Positions 16,601-23,171 of a DNA stretch of 38,518 bases are shown here, piece after piece (position 1 is the first letter of the stretch; each line of letters begins with the position of its first letter). Source of the DNA: Roseateles sp. (lineage in GTDB: Bacteria; Pseudomonadota; Gammaproteobacteria; Burkholderiales; Burkholderiaceae_C); the NCBI GenBank assembly GCA_016790285.1, contig JAEUPJ010000065.1:1-38518 (forward strand), written 5' to 3'. The notes under the pieces were generated by a model. The model saw only the letters and a list, made by a program, of their open reading frames with translations. It had not been told where the DNA came from and searched no databases. A program made the position numbers and the translations under genes.

Positions 16601-19163
16601 CACCCGCGTGACGACCGTGACCGCCCTGCCCGGCCTGCCCGCGCCCGAAAGCCGCTTCGACCCAGGCAACGGCGCCTGCCGCTTCACGCTGAGCGACGCC
16701 GCGCAGCCGCCACGGCCGTGGATCAACGTCATCGCCAACGAGAACTTCGGCTGCCAGGTGTCCGAGCGCGGTGCCGGCATGGCCTGGGCGGGCAACAGCC
16801 GGCTGCACCAGATCACGCCCTGGTCCAACGACGCGCTGCTGGACTCGCCCGGCGAATGGCTGGTGCTGCACTGCCTGGCCAGCGGCAAGGCCTGGCTGCT
16901 GGGCCGCGCCAGCGCCGAGCAGGATGTCACCCACCTCCCCGGGGCTTCGGCCATGAGCTTCCAGCTGCCCGGCATGGTGGTGCGCCTGCGCTGGACGGTG
17001 GACGCGACAACGGCCGTCAAGCAGTGCCAGGTGGAGCTGCACGCCGCGCCGGGCCGGCCGCCGCGCCCGATGCGCCTGCTGGCCGCGGCGCAGTGGCAGC
17101 TCGGCATGGACAGCGGTGCGCGGCGCAGCGTGGTCACACGGCTGGAACCCTCACCCGGCGACGGCCCGCTGCTGGCCCTGGCCACGCAGACCGACGGCCT
17201 CAACGGCTTCGGCGGCCACACCGCGTGGCTGGCCCTGCGCCCCACCCGCGAGGGCGACCTGACCCGCGAGCGCATCGACGCGCTGGCCGGTGACGATGGG
17301 CTATGGCCCTGGCCACAGGACGCCGGCTTCACTCCGGACCTGAACGTGCCCCGCCCTTGGACGGCCGCCATCGAGGCCAGCGGCGACCGCCGCCTGCTGT
17401 TCGACGACGAAGGCCGCCTCGTTGCCCCGCACGCGCTGGACGGCCATGCCGGCCCCGCCACCGACGCCGCCGCCCTGCTGGCCGTGCCGCTGCGCCTGGA
17501 GCCCGGCCACGCGTGGCACGGCACGGTGCTGCTGGGGCATGCCCCGAGCCTGGCCGCGGCGCGTGAGCAGGCCGCACAGGCCTGGCTGGCCGACCCGCTG
17601 CAACGCCTGGCCGCGCAGCGCGCCGTCTGGCAGGACCTGAGCGCCCCGGTGCAGGTGGACACCCCCGACGCCGCCTTCGACGCCCTCGTCAACCACTGGC
17701 TGCCGGCGCAGGTGCTGGGCTGCCGCATCTGGGCGCGGGCGGGCTTCTACCAGGCGGGCGGGGCCTTCGGCTTTCGGGACCAGCTGCAGGACGCGATGGC
17801 CCTGGTGCAGCACGCGCCCGAGCGGCTGGCGGCGCAGATCCGCAAGCACGCCGGGCGCCAGTTCCCGCCCGGCGACGTGCAGCACTGGTGGCACGAACCG
17901 GCCGGCGCCGGCGTGCGCACGCATTTCGCCGACGACCGGCTGTGGCTCGCGCTGGCGCTCGCGCTCTACGTGGAGCGCACCGGCGACACGGCCCTGGCCG
18001 ACGAAACCGTGCCCTTCCTGCAAGGCCGGCCGGTGCCCGAGGGCCAGGAGGACGTCTACGAGGTGCCCGCCATCAGCGACGAGGTGGGCAGCATCTACGA
18101 GCACGCCGCCCGCGCCATCGAGGTGAGCCTGCCGGTGGGGGCGCACGGCCTGCCGCTGTTCGGCACTGGCGACTGGAACGACGGCATGAACCGCGTCGGC
18201 TCGGAAGGCCGCGGCGAGTCGGTGTGGATGGGCTTTTTCCTGTGCGCCGTCATCGACGCGCTGCAGCCGCTGGCGCGCGCCCGCGGCGAGGCGGCTCGGG
18301 CCGCGCGCTGGCAGCAGGCGCGCGACGCGCTGGCTGCGGCGCTCGATGCCCAGGCCTGGGACGGCCGCTGGTACCGCCGCGGCTGGTTCGACGACGGCAG
18401 CGTGCTCGGCACGCACAGCGACAGCGAATGCCGCATCGACCTGATCGTGCAGGCCTGGGCCGTGCTGACCGGCGCCACCCAGCCCGAACGCGCGGCACAG
18501 GCCCTGGACAGCGCCTGGCGCGAGCTGCACGACCGCGACGCCCACCTGCTGCGCCTGCTGTGGCCGCCGTTGAAGGACCACCAGCCGCCCGCAGGCTACA
18601 TCCAGGCCTACCCGGGCGGCGTGCGCGAGAACGGCGGCCAGTACAACCACGGCGCAACCTGGGCCCTGATGGCCAGCGCACGCCTGGGCCAGGCCGAGCG
18701 GGCCTGGGCGGCCTTCACGGCGATCAGCCCGGCCCACCGCGGTGCCCATGGTGCGGCCTACGGGCTGGAGCCGTTCGCGGTGGCGGGTGACATCGAGGCC
18801 GCGGCACCGCACGCCGGCCGGGGCGGCTGGAGCTGGTACACCGGTGCGGCCGGCTGGCTGCTGCGCGCGGCGGTGGAGTCGCTGTGCGGCGTGAAGCTGG
18901 CCGACGGCCAACTGCGCGTGCAGCCCTGCCTGCCGCCGCACTGGCCGCAGGCGGGCGTGCAGCTGCACGACCACGGCCGGCGCATCGAGGTGCTCGTGCA
19001 GCGCACCCCGCGCGGGGCCGGCACGTCGGCGCCGGCGGGCTACCGCACCCTGGTGCCCGGGGCATCGCTGTCGCTCGCCGACGTGGGTGGCGACCTGCGC
19101 CTGTGGGTGCCGGTGGTCGAGGGCGTGCCGGCCCGCGCCGCCGAGGCCGCCGCCGTGCTGTGA
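10647..19163 (+). CDS. ndvB: Cyclic beta-1,2-glucan synthase (GT84/GH94, NdvB/ChvB/Cgs type)
   Basis: A giant inner-membrane enzyme of 2838 residues, about the length of Brucella Cgs. It makes cyclic beta-1,2-glucans from UDP-glucose; these periplasmic sugars buffer osmotic stress and affect host interaction. Order of parts: an N-terminal domain (1-420), a membrane pair (about 426-480), and a GT84 glycosyltransferase with LDADT (649-653), LSHDLLEGSLMR and RIHRW-TRGDW (804-813). Further membrane segments lie at about 842-890, 905-940 and 971-1018. A glycoside hydrolase-like module (VDSGN at 1141-1145, HYDLLASEAR at 1225-1234) is followed by two carbohydrate-binding sandwiches (about 1500-1700 and 2000-2160). 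The C-terminal GH94 barrel has DWNDGM at 2509-2514 and QYNHGATW near 2665, and sets chain length by phosphorolysis. The ATG at 10647 has a weak ribosome site; Met24 is an alternative. Confidence 0.93.
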   Translation: MTAPTRASSEDLTPPGASQAFIRMTAGAEAAAAPVRAVQFGAERFAEHGRSLAAAQRVDDLRSQPRPFSPRLRSNLKVWAAALAVLSEESLQADIDPAHAWLLDNARIVQQQLDEVLHDLPRSYFQRLPRLADEPLQGLPRIYGVAWAWVAHADSSLELPLMQHFLTGHHDVQALTLRELWALPSTLRVVLVENLRRLAERAAWRDLGRRAAQRLFEAMPDLDAPAVQRQLQQWQGAWPRDPALTALALRLHERLADRTMALADTRDADDSSWAAARRWLDETLPDPAAAQAAEQAESGADHQSIRNAIGSLRNLGAADWAGLFEDVHPTLRALSQIDVYRQEQEATRDMAIHAIEALTERHAVSEAEVAQTLQRLCNDPAWPDDAEETAPLYWLSGAGRRRLLRELNLKPAAGERMAAALRRHRGALYLASLVVLLGLTELALLVLGLPPQARWPMVVAAVLLSLLPASEAVVALANRLISESAAPARLPRLSWPAGIPASSRTLVVIPCMLTRPKGIATLLAQLERHHLANLEAEAQFALLSDWGDAKSEQQSADDALLAQASAGIEALNARYGTACGGRPRFLLLHRRRRWSETEQRWIGWERKRGKTEALVALLAGEPAAQLPDRFVDLGTTSTPAPDVRHLVTLDADTALPPGALREMVAIAAHPLNRPRVAHTPEGAVTVVRGHGMLQPRVATPLATAAGSSTVHGTWFHSLFAGQPGLDPYSAASSEVYQDLFDEGSATGKGLIDVRAAAQVLAHRLPEGQVLSHDLLEGSLMRCAGVSDVVLVEAAPMHADVAASRIHRWTRGDWQLLPFIANPRRWGLRTIHLWKMLDNLRRSLVPPAALLLLVTSWMGLGLTPAWALTLVAAAFGAGPLMGALAACAPSGDNLSLPRFYRQAATELGRALAGVAWHIALLPHATWLSIDAITRALWRQRVSRRHLLEWTTADAAEAAARTDWRSLLNQHRRLTLATGALALLLMTPALVGRPIDWQLALPMLVAWALTPLWIGLASRPRPRPRREAIDDDERQYLLSVARDTWRWFERWVTADDHDLPPDNVQFDPDIAVAHRTSPTNIGLYLLSACCAREFGWLHDVGLAERVGRTLDTLDRLPRHRGHFFNWIDTQRLAVLDPPYVSTVDSGNLCAHLLVVAAACEGYARGGEGMPPPPAVAEALNAVAARARALALAHDFHWLYDPQRRLLHIGAMAPVGCEHGTERLDQNHYDLLASEARLASLVAIAKGDVPPAHWGALGRPFFSRGRLTGLKSWSGSMFEMLMPSLVLDEPTGSALAEAARATVMEQIRAGRAAGLPWGVSESAYAKRDHSLAYQYGPQGVASLALRDTAPEELVIAPYATLMATMVMPRAAVANLRALQALGARHEGGFVEALDYTASRQPEAPADAPTRQPRERFQRIATAMSHHQGMSLVALTEVLCGGAPQRWADAEPRLCAVRWLLHERAPHRVAPLREPPPRPTRTAPRRSRISLVVPDLHGRALPATAWLGHGKLSALVREHGGGTLVWGEPGSQVLVSRWRDDLAQDLLGHHLHLRDLDLPWNGAAESSPWRSLTFKPTPGPQWRYGCRLHPASAQFAAEGEGLHAHTEAWVAVEDDVELRRITLRNTASRPRRLALVSSFEPVLAPAKADLAHPAFGKLFLQARWAPEQQALHWQRLPRSPGEAAVHAMHALVGAEFDGGARLDAVRAGADRAHWLARGGAPGQPGGVIAHAGVQALLGTDVTGLHTEAGPLDTGNDPVSLLHLVLHLPPGAHVTLTIATAAAHEAQTLDHLLDKLRQPALCERALTLAHTMAGVRTQGAALAPGAWRVGLMLQTLLTSQAAREALPVPESGFERDALWRHGISGDDPIVLIRVADATGVVMVRELCALLQAQGSPLPVDVVVLDAEPPSYLAPVSRALRSLSEQQTHAMGGRCRVHVLSDEAVGPDTRLALNLLARVRWFADGRPLAQQLERLVITHEQAAKARRGAGATRVTTVTALPGLPAPESRFDPGNGACRFTLSDAAQPPRPWINVIANENFGCQVSERGAGMAWAGNSRLHQITPWSNDALLDSPGEWLVLHCLASGKAWLLGRASAEQDVTHLPGASAMSFQLPGMVVRLRWTVDATTAVKQCQVELHAAPGRPPRPMRLLAAAQWQLGMDSGARRSVVTRLEPSPGDGPLLALATQTDGLNGFGGHTAWLALRPTREGDLTRERIDALAGDDGLWPWPQDAGFTPDLNVPRPWTAAIEASGDRRLLFDDEGRLVAPHALDGHAGPATDAAALLAVPLRLEPGHAWHGTVLLGHAPSLAAAREQAAQAWLADPLQRLAAQRAVWQDLSAPVQVDTPDAAFDALVNHWLPAQVLGCRIWARAGFYQAGGAFGFRDQLQDAMALVQHAPERLAAQIRKHAGRQFPPGDVQHWWHEPAGAGVRTHFADDRLWLALALALYVERTGDTALADETVPFLQGRPVPEGQEDVYEVPAISDEVGSIYEHAARAIEVSLPVGAHGLPLFGTGDWNDGMNRVGSEGRGESVWMGFFLCAVIDALQPLARARGEAARAARWQQARDALAAALDAQAWDGRWYRRGWFDDGSVLGTHSDSECRIDLIVQAWAVLTGATQPERAAQALDSAWRELHDRDAHLLRLLWPPLKDHQPPAGYIQAYPGGVRENGGQYNHGATWALMASARLGQAERAWAAFTAISPAHRGAHGAAYGLEPFAVAGDIEAAAPHAGRGGWSWYTGAAGWLLRAAVESLCGVKLADGQLRVQPCLPPHWPQAGVQLHDHGRRIEVLVQRTPRGAGTSAPAGYRTLVPGASLSLADVGGDLRLWVPVVEGVPARAAEAAAVL

Positions 19164-19187
19164 AGGCGCGGCGGCCTTCAGATGCAA

Positions 19188-19211
19188 AACGGCGGCCCGA
19201 AGGCCGCCGTT
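19188..19211. terminator. Convergent terminator hairpin, 10-bp stem with CGAA loop
   Basis: AACGGCGGCC (19188-19197) pairs perfectly with GGCCGCCGTT (19202-19211) across CGAA, the same loop as the terminator at 246-274. It lies between the end of the glucan synthase gene (19163) and the end of the minus-strand small gene (19241). The T tract is poor on the plus strand and is GTTTTGCATC on the minus strand, so it suits the minus-strand gene better. Confidence 0.6.
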
Positions 19212-19240
19212 GGTTGCGAGATGCGGCTGGCGCCGCCGGG

Positions 19241-19444
19241 TCAGACCACCAGGCTCAGCACCACGGCCATCAGCATGCTGCCCATGACCACCGTCGTGAA
19301 GACCCGCTCGCTGATGGCGGCGTCGATGGCCTCCAGCGAGCACATCATGCGCAGGCGCAGGTCGGAAAGCGTGCGGCACTGACGCAGATGGGCGTCCAGG
19401 CTGTCGGTGTGCTGACGCAGCAGGTGTTCGGTGGCGCGAGACAT
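19241..19444 (-). CDS. Small hypothetical membrane protein
   Basis: A 67-residue protein I do not recognise by name. It starts MSRATEHLLRQHTDSLDAHL. An amphipathic helical stretch with CRTLSDLRLRMMCSLEAIDA follows, and it ends in one hydrophobic helix (about 46-67, TTVVMGSMLMAVVLSLVV) at the extreme C-terminus, like a tail-anchored protein. The start at 19444 has a perfect AGGAGG ribosome site nine bases upstream; the longer open frame to 19663 has no support. It is divergent from the transporter gene at 19561 and shares with it the gap containing the 19526-19543 palindrome, so it may belong to the same stress response. Confidence 0.72.
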   Translation of the reverse strand: MSRATEHLLRQHTDSLDAHLRQCRTLSDLRLRMMCSLEAIDAAISERVFTTVVMGSMLMAVVLSLVV

Positions 19445-19525
19445 GAATGAGGCCCTCCTCGAAAACGATGCCTCCACTCTATGCAGGCGAGCGCGCTGTT
19501 GCATTCGGACACGGAGGCGAGTGCT

Positions 19526-19543
19526 TGTAGGGCTTGTCCGACA
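19526..19543. promoter_or_regulatory. Operator-like inverted repeat TGTAGG-N6-CCGACA
   Basis: TGTAGG (19526-19531), six bases, then CCGACA (19538-19543) repeat the architecture of the 10573-10590 site. It lies 17 bases before the transporter start at 19561 and 81 bases before the minus-strand small gene, so a bound protein could affect both. Positions near the ribosome site of the transporter suggest it is a repressor site, or an activator site for the minus-strand gene. The function is inferred. Confidence 0.45.
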
Positions 19544-19560
19544 CGCGCGAGGGGCGTGAG

Positions 19561-21105
19561 ATGAGGCACCATGCCCACATGACGCCCCGCCCCCTGCAGC
19601 GCCTGGCGCAGCTGCTGCTCCCGCTGCTGGCCGCCTGCTGGCTGGGCATGGCGGCGGCCGCACCCGCCTTGCAGGTGGGCTCCAAGCGTTTCACCGAAAG
19701 CTACCTGCTGGGCGAGATCGTCACGCAGACGCTCGCGGGCCAGGGCATTGCCGCCGAGCACCGCCAGGGGCTGGGCAACACGGCCATCCTCGCCGCGGCG
19801 CTGCAGCAAGGGCAGATCGACGTCTACCCCGAGTACACGGGCACCATCGTGCGGGAGCTGCTCAAGCGCACGTCGCCCGCCGACGCGCAGGCCCCGCTGG
19901 CGCAGATCAACGCCTGGCTCGCGCCGCTGGGCTTGAAGGCGGCCGTGCCGCTGGGCTTCAACAACAGCTACGCGCTGGCCGTGCGCGAAGCCGACGCGGC
20001 GCGGCTGGGCCTGGCCACGCTGTCCGACCTGGCGCGCGCGGCGCCGTCCCTCAAGCCGGGCCTCTCGCACGAGTTCCTGGCCCGCGCGGACGGCTGGCCG
20101 GCGCTTCGCCAAGCCTACGGCCTGGGGCTCACGCCCGGCCCCGGCCTGGACCACGGGCTGGCGTATGCCGCGCTCGACGCAGGCCAGGTGGACGTCATCG
20201 ACGTCTACACCACCGACGCGCAGCTGGCGCGCCAGGCGGTGCGCGTGCTGCGCGACGACCGCGGCTTCTTTCCCCGCTACGACGCCGTGCTGCTGATGCG
20301 CGCGAGCGTGGACGAGCGCCCCCTTCAGCGCCTGGCCGGCCGCCTGCCGGAGGCCGAGATGACCCGCCTGAACGCCGCCGCCGAGCTGGACGGTCGGCCT
20401 TTTGCGGACGTGGCGCGAGGCTTCCTGGCCACCGGCGAATCGCGCCAGGCCGCTGGCGGCTTGTGGGCGCGCCTGATCGCGCCCGACCTGCCGCGTCTGC
20501 TGGCCCAGCACCTTGCCCTCGTGCTGGGCTCGCTCGCGCTGGCCGTGGCCGTGGCGGTGCCGCTGGGGGTGGCGGCGCACCGCCTGCCGCGCATCGCCGC
20601 GCCCGTGATGGCCACGGCCGGGCTGCTGCAGACCTTGCCGTCGCTCGCGCTGCTGGCCTTCCTGATTGCCTGGGTCGGGCGCATCGGCTTCGTGCCGGCG
20701 CTGCTCGCGCTGTTCGTCTACGCCCTGCTGCCCATCGTGCGCAACACGCACGCCGGCCTGCAGGCGGTGTCGAGCGGCCTGCGGCAGTCCGCGATGGCGC
20801 TGGGCCTCACGCCCGGGCAGACGCTGCGGGCCGTCGAGCTGCCGCTGGCCCTGCCCACGCTGATGGCTGGCGTGAAGACGGCCGCGGTGACCAACGTGGG
20901 CACCGCGACGGTGGCCGCCTTCGTCGGCGCCGGAGGACTGGGCGAGCGCATCGTGGCGGGCCTGGCCGTCAACGACAGCGCGCTCATGCTGGCCGGGGCC
21001 CTGCCGGCCGCCGCGTTGGCGGTGGTGGTCCAGCTCCTGTTCGATGGCCTGGAGCGCCACGTCGCGCACAATGGGCCGCAGAAGACCAAGGAAGACGGGG
21101 CATGA
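19561..21105 (+). CDS. Fused substrate-binding/permease protein of an osmoprotectant-type (OpuC/ProWX-like) ABC transporter
   Basis: A 514-residue fusion. After a signal-type hydrophobic segment (about 15-37), residues 38-290 form a betaine/choline-type binding domain. It has the family landmarks LQVGSKRFTESYLLGEIV, GLGNTAILAAALQQGQIDVY-PEYTGTI and VDVIDVYTTDAQL. Residues from about 310 to 500 are a permease with about five membrane helices and the ATPase-contact loop (about 406-436, SAMALGLTPGQTLRAVELPL). Such fusions import glycine betaine or related osmolytes, but the substrate is not proven and family members with other roles exist. No ATP-binding subunit is in the window. The start at 19561 has GAGGGG six bases upstream; 19579 is the alternative. 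It overlaps the next gene by ATGA. Confidence 0.87.
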   Translation: MRHHAHMTPRPLQRLAQLLLPLLAACWLGMAAAAPALQVGSKRFTESYLLGEIVTQTLAGQGIAAEHRQGLGNTAILAAALQQGQIDVYPEYTGTIVRELLKRTSPADAQAPLAQINAWLAPLGLKAAVPLGFNNSYALAVREADAARLGLATLSDLARAAPSLKPGLSHEFLARADGWPALRQAYGLGLTPGPGLDHGLAYAALDAGQVDVIDVYTTDAQLARQAVRVLRDDRGFFPRYDAVLLMRASVDERPLQRLAGRLPEAEMTRLNAAAELDGRPFADVARGFLATGESRQAAGGLWARLIAPDLPRLLAQHLALVLGSLALAVAVAVPLGVAAHRLPRIAAPVMATAGLLQTLPSLALLAFLIAWVGRIGFVPALLALFVYALLPIVRNTHAGLQAVSSGLRQSAMALGLTPGQTLRAVELPLALPTLMAGVKTAAVTNVGTATVAAFVGAGGLGERIVAGLAVNDSALMLAGALPAAALAVVVQLLFDGLERHVAHNGPQKTKEDGA

Positions 21106-21917
21106 AGGCGATGGCGCGAGCGGGCCTGTGGATGGCCTGGATGTGGGCGGCGGCGGCTTGCGCCGAGGCCAGTTGCACCCGTCCGGTGGCCGTGCCGATG
21201 GCGCCCGTCGGCCTGAGCGTCAGCTTCGAGGACGACCGCACCAGCGGCGTCTACCCCACGCTGCTGCGCGAGATGAGTACAGCCAGCGGCTGCGAGTTCC
21301 AGGTGCAGCGCGTGCCGCGCGCCCGGCTGCAGAAGATGTTCGAGGCCGGGCAGGCCGACCTGCTGCTCCCGGCGTCCGCCTCCCCCGCACGCGACGTCGA
21401 CGGCGAGTTCGTGCCCTTGATCCAGGTGCGCGCGAGCCTGATGACGCTCTCGCGGGAGCGCGCGTCGCCGCGGTCGCTGGCCGAGATGGTTGCGCAGCCC
21501 GACTACCGGCTCGCCGTCGTGCGCGGCTTCAGCTTCGGCGCGGCCTACGACAACGCCATCGCCGTGATGCGCGCCCAGAAGCGCATCGTGGAGGAGTCCG
21601 ACGCTACCGGCGTCGCCCGGGCGCTGCGCCAGGGCCTGGCGCACGGCACGGTGATGACGGCCTCCATCCTGATCGGCACGCTGGTGCAGGACCCCGACCT
21701 CGCGCCGCTGGTCAAGCAGATGCGCAGCGACGCTCTGGAGGAACTGGGCTGGTCGGAGAGCGGCGTGTACCTGTCCCGGCATTCGCTGGGTGACGCCGAC
21801 CGGCGCCGGCTGCGTCTGGCCTTCCAGCAGCAGGCCAAGGCAGGGCGGGTGTGGCAGCTGTTCAACGACACGTACCCGCCGGGGAGCCTGGGCGGGAGCA
21901 TCCGGCCCCTGCCCTGA
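21102..21917 (+). CDS. Periplasmic solute-binding protein (SBP_bac_3-like)
   Basis: A 271-residue exported protein with a signal peptide (about 1-24, AAAACAEASC; a lipobox reading is possible but weak). It resembles family 3 amino-acid-type binding proteins: SFEDDRTSGVYPTLLREM near the start, then FEAGQADLLLPASASPARD, LAVVRGFSFGAAYDNAI and the C-terminal LRLAFQQQAKAGRVWQLF. Its start overlaps the stop of the fused transporter (ATGA), so the two are translationally coupled. It may provide a second specificity for that permease, or act as a stand-alone sensor protein. The ligand cannot be told. Confidence 0.78.
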   Translation: MKAMARAGLWMAWMWAAAACAEASCTRPVAVPMAPVGLSVSFEDDRTSGVYPTLLREMSTASGCEFQVQRVPRARLQKMFEAGQADLLLPASASPARDVDGEFVPLIQVRASLMTLSRERASPRSLAEMVAQPDYRLAVVRGFSFGAAYDNAIAVMRAQKRIVEESDATGVARALRQGLAHGTVMTASILIGTLVQDPDLAPLVKQMRSDALEELGWSESGVYLSRHSLGDADRRRLRLAFQQQAKAGRVWQLFNDTYPPGSLGGSIRPLP

Positions 21918-22013
21918 GCGCGCCTGGTGGCGGGTGTGTCCGTCGCGTTGAGGATTCGCAGCGGCAACGGTTCGGCCTAAGGTGGCGGCGTTGCCGAGTC
22001 GACGGAGAGAGCC

Positions 22014-22802
22014 ATGTGCATTGCCAAGAGTGTGGGGCTGGGCGCCCGCAATGACGTCGCGGATGTCCGCATCGTCCAGGTCCTGCTCAACCTCAACAGT
22101 GAAGCCTGGAGCGGCTCGGCGCTGACGCAGCTCGGTGTGGACGGGCAGATCGGCCCGAACACGATCAATGCGATCAAGGCGTTCGAGATGCGGGCGATGG
22201 GGCTGGCGGAGTCCGACGGCCTGGTCACGCCCGGGGACGCCACCATGGCACGGCTGCTGGCCGGCCTGCCGCCGGGGCCGACCAAGGACAAGCTCGGCCT
22301 GGTCATGCCGCGCGCCATGCCCAAGCGCATCGACCTCTACTACGAACCCCTCGTGAAGGGCATGACGCGCTACGGCATCGATACACCGCGGCAGATCGCC
22401 CATTTCATCGCGCAGCTCGCGCACGAGTCCGGGTCGCTGCTGTATGCGGAGGAACTCGCCAGCGGCAACGCCTACGACGGCCGCACCGACCTCGGCAACA
22501 CCCAGCCCGGCGACGGCCCGCGCTTCAAGGGTCGCGGGCTGATCCAGCTCACCGGCCGCAACAATTACCGCGACTACAGCCAGTTCACCGGCATCGACTA
22601 CGTGAGCGACCCGACGAGACTGGCGCTGGACCCCTTCGCCTGCGTGGACGTGGCCTGCTGGTTCTGGAAGACCCGCGGCATCGGACCGCTGGCCGAAGCC
22701 GACGACGCCCGCGCCGTGACCAAGCGCATCAACGGCGGCTACAACGGCCTGGACGATCGCCTGGAGCACCTCGCACGCGCGAAGGCGCTGCTGGGGTTGT
22801 GA
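22014..22802 (+). CDS. Peptidoglycan-binding domain fused to GH19 chitinase/lysozyme-like domain
   Basis: A 262-residue two-domain protein. Residues about 15-85 resemble a peptidoglycan-binding domain (VRIVQVLLNLNSE, GVDGQIGPNT, a K-AFE helix). Residues about 105-262 match the GH19 fold: FIAQLAHESGSLLYAEELAS with the catalytic-type Glu138 and a second acid at 146-147, FKGRGLIQLTGRNNY (171-185), and a final helix. Bacterial proteins of this build are phage endolysins, autolysins or secreted antibacterial effectors that cut peptidoglycan. There is no signal peptide, no holin or other phage gene nearby, and no immunity-like gene adjacent. It has a GGAGAG ribosome site before the ATG at 22014 and stands alone. 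Confidence 0.85.
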   Translation: MCIAKSVGLGARNDVADVRIVQVLLNLNSEAWSGSALTQLGVDGQIGPNTINAIKAFEMRAMGLAESDGLVTPGDATMARLLAGLPPGPTKDKLGLVMPRAMPKRIDLYYEPLVKGMTRYGIDTPRQIAHFIAQLAHESGSLLYAEELASGNAYDGRTDLGNTQPGDGPRFKGRGLIQLTGRNNYRDYSQFTGIDYVSDPTRLALDPFACVDVACWFWKTRGIGPLAEADDARAVTKRINGGYNGLDDRLEHLARAKALLGL

Positions 22803-22841
22803 AGGGGAAAGGCAGCGCCCGCACGAGTATGGCGAGCGCAG

Positions 22842-22876
22842 AAAAGAAAAAAGGACCTGTCTCGCGACAGATCCTT
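22842..22876 (-). terminator. Rho-independent terminator of the tRNA-Lys pair
   Basis: On the minus strand AAGGATCTGTC pairs with GACAGGTCCTT (one T-G pair) across a GCGA loop (22851-22876), followed by TTTTCTTTTC (22841-22850). It lies 16 bases after the tRNA-Lys(CTT) gene. It may also stop transcripts from the GH19 gene ending at 22802 on the opposite strand. Confidence 0.85.
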
Positions 22877-22892
22877 GTTTCGTCTTGAAATT

Positions 22893-22968
22893 TGGTGGGC
22901 CCTGAAGGATTCGAACCTTCGACCAACGGATTAAGAGTCCGCTGCTCTACCAACTGAGCTAAGAGCCC
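22893..22968 (-). tRNA. tRNA-Lys, anticodon CTT
   Basis: A 76-base cloverleaf with encoded CCA. The acceptor stem pairs GGGCTCT with AGGGCCC (one T-G pair). The D arm AGCTCAGTTGGTAGAGC, anticodon loop CTCTTAA and T loop GGTTCGAATCC are all present. The anticodon CTT reads AAG lysine codons. Confidence 0.97.
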
Positions 22969-23001
22969 TTGATTCAGCCAGAGTATCTTGCTGAGCCAAT
23001 G

Positions 23002-23007
23002 ATTATA
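23002..23007 (-). promoter_or_regulatory. -10 element of the tRNA-Lys(CTT) gene
   Basis: A perfect TATAAT on the minus strand lies 34 bases before the tRNA 5' end. No good -35 is visible; a 6-bp inverted repeat AACGTC/GACGTT (23007-23026) overlaps its upstream edge. Possibly a weak independent promoter, or the tRNA is read from the upstream tRNA-Lys(TTT) promoter. Confidence 0.45.
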
Positions 23008-23082
23008 ACGTCTTTTTCAGGACGTTGGCGCCGATTGGTTGAATTTCTGTGAAATTTTCGCCGAGATCGTCGCCAGGGATTC

Positions 23083-23158
23083 TGGTGGGATGTGCAGGAT
23101 TCGAACCTGCGACCAACGGATTAAAAGTCCGCTGCTCTACCGACTGAGCTAACATCCC
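23083..23158 (-). tRNA. tRNA-Lys, anticodon TTT
   Basis: A 76-base cloverleaf with encoded CCA. The acceptor GGGATGT pairs with ACATCCC. The D arm AGCTCAGTCGGTAGAGC, anticodon loop CTTTTAA and T arm GCAGGTTCGAATCCTGC are present. The anticodon TTT reads AAA and AAG. The anticodon arm and most of the D arm match the CTT copy 114 bases downstream, so the pair arose by duplication. Confidence 0.97.
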
Positions 23159-23171
23159 GCGTCAAGCAGAG

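Noticed and set aside
10557-17042. A 2161-residue open frame antisense to the glucan synthase gene
   Set aside because: It is Arg/Gly/His/Ala-rich with no domain, and mirrors GC-biased third positions of the sense gene. Such frames are expected opposite long high-GC genes; the sense protein has clear motifs throughout.
22014-23158. A prophage or integrative element bounded by the tRNA-Lys genes
   Set aside because: Only one lysin-like gene is present, with no integrase, structural gene or duplicated tRNA 3' end visible in the window.
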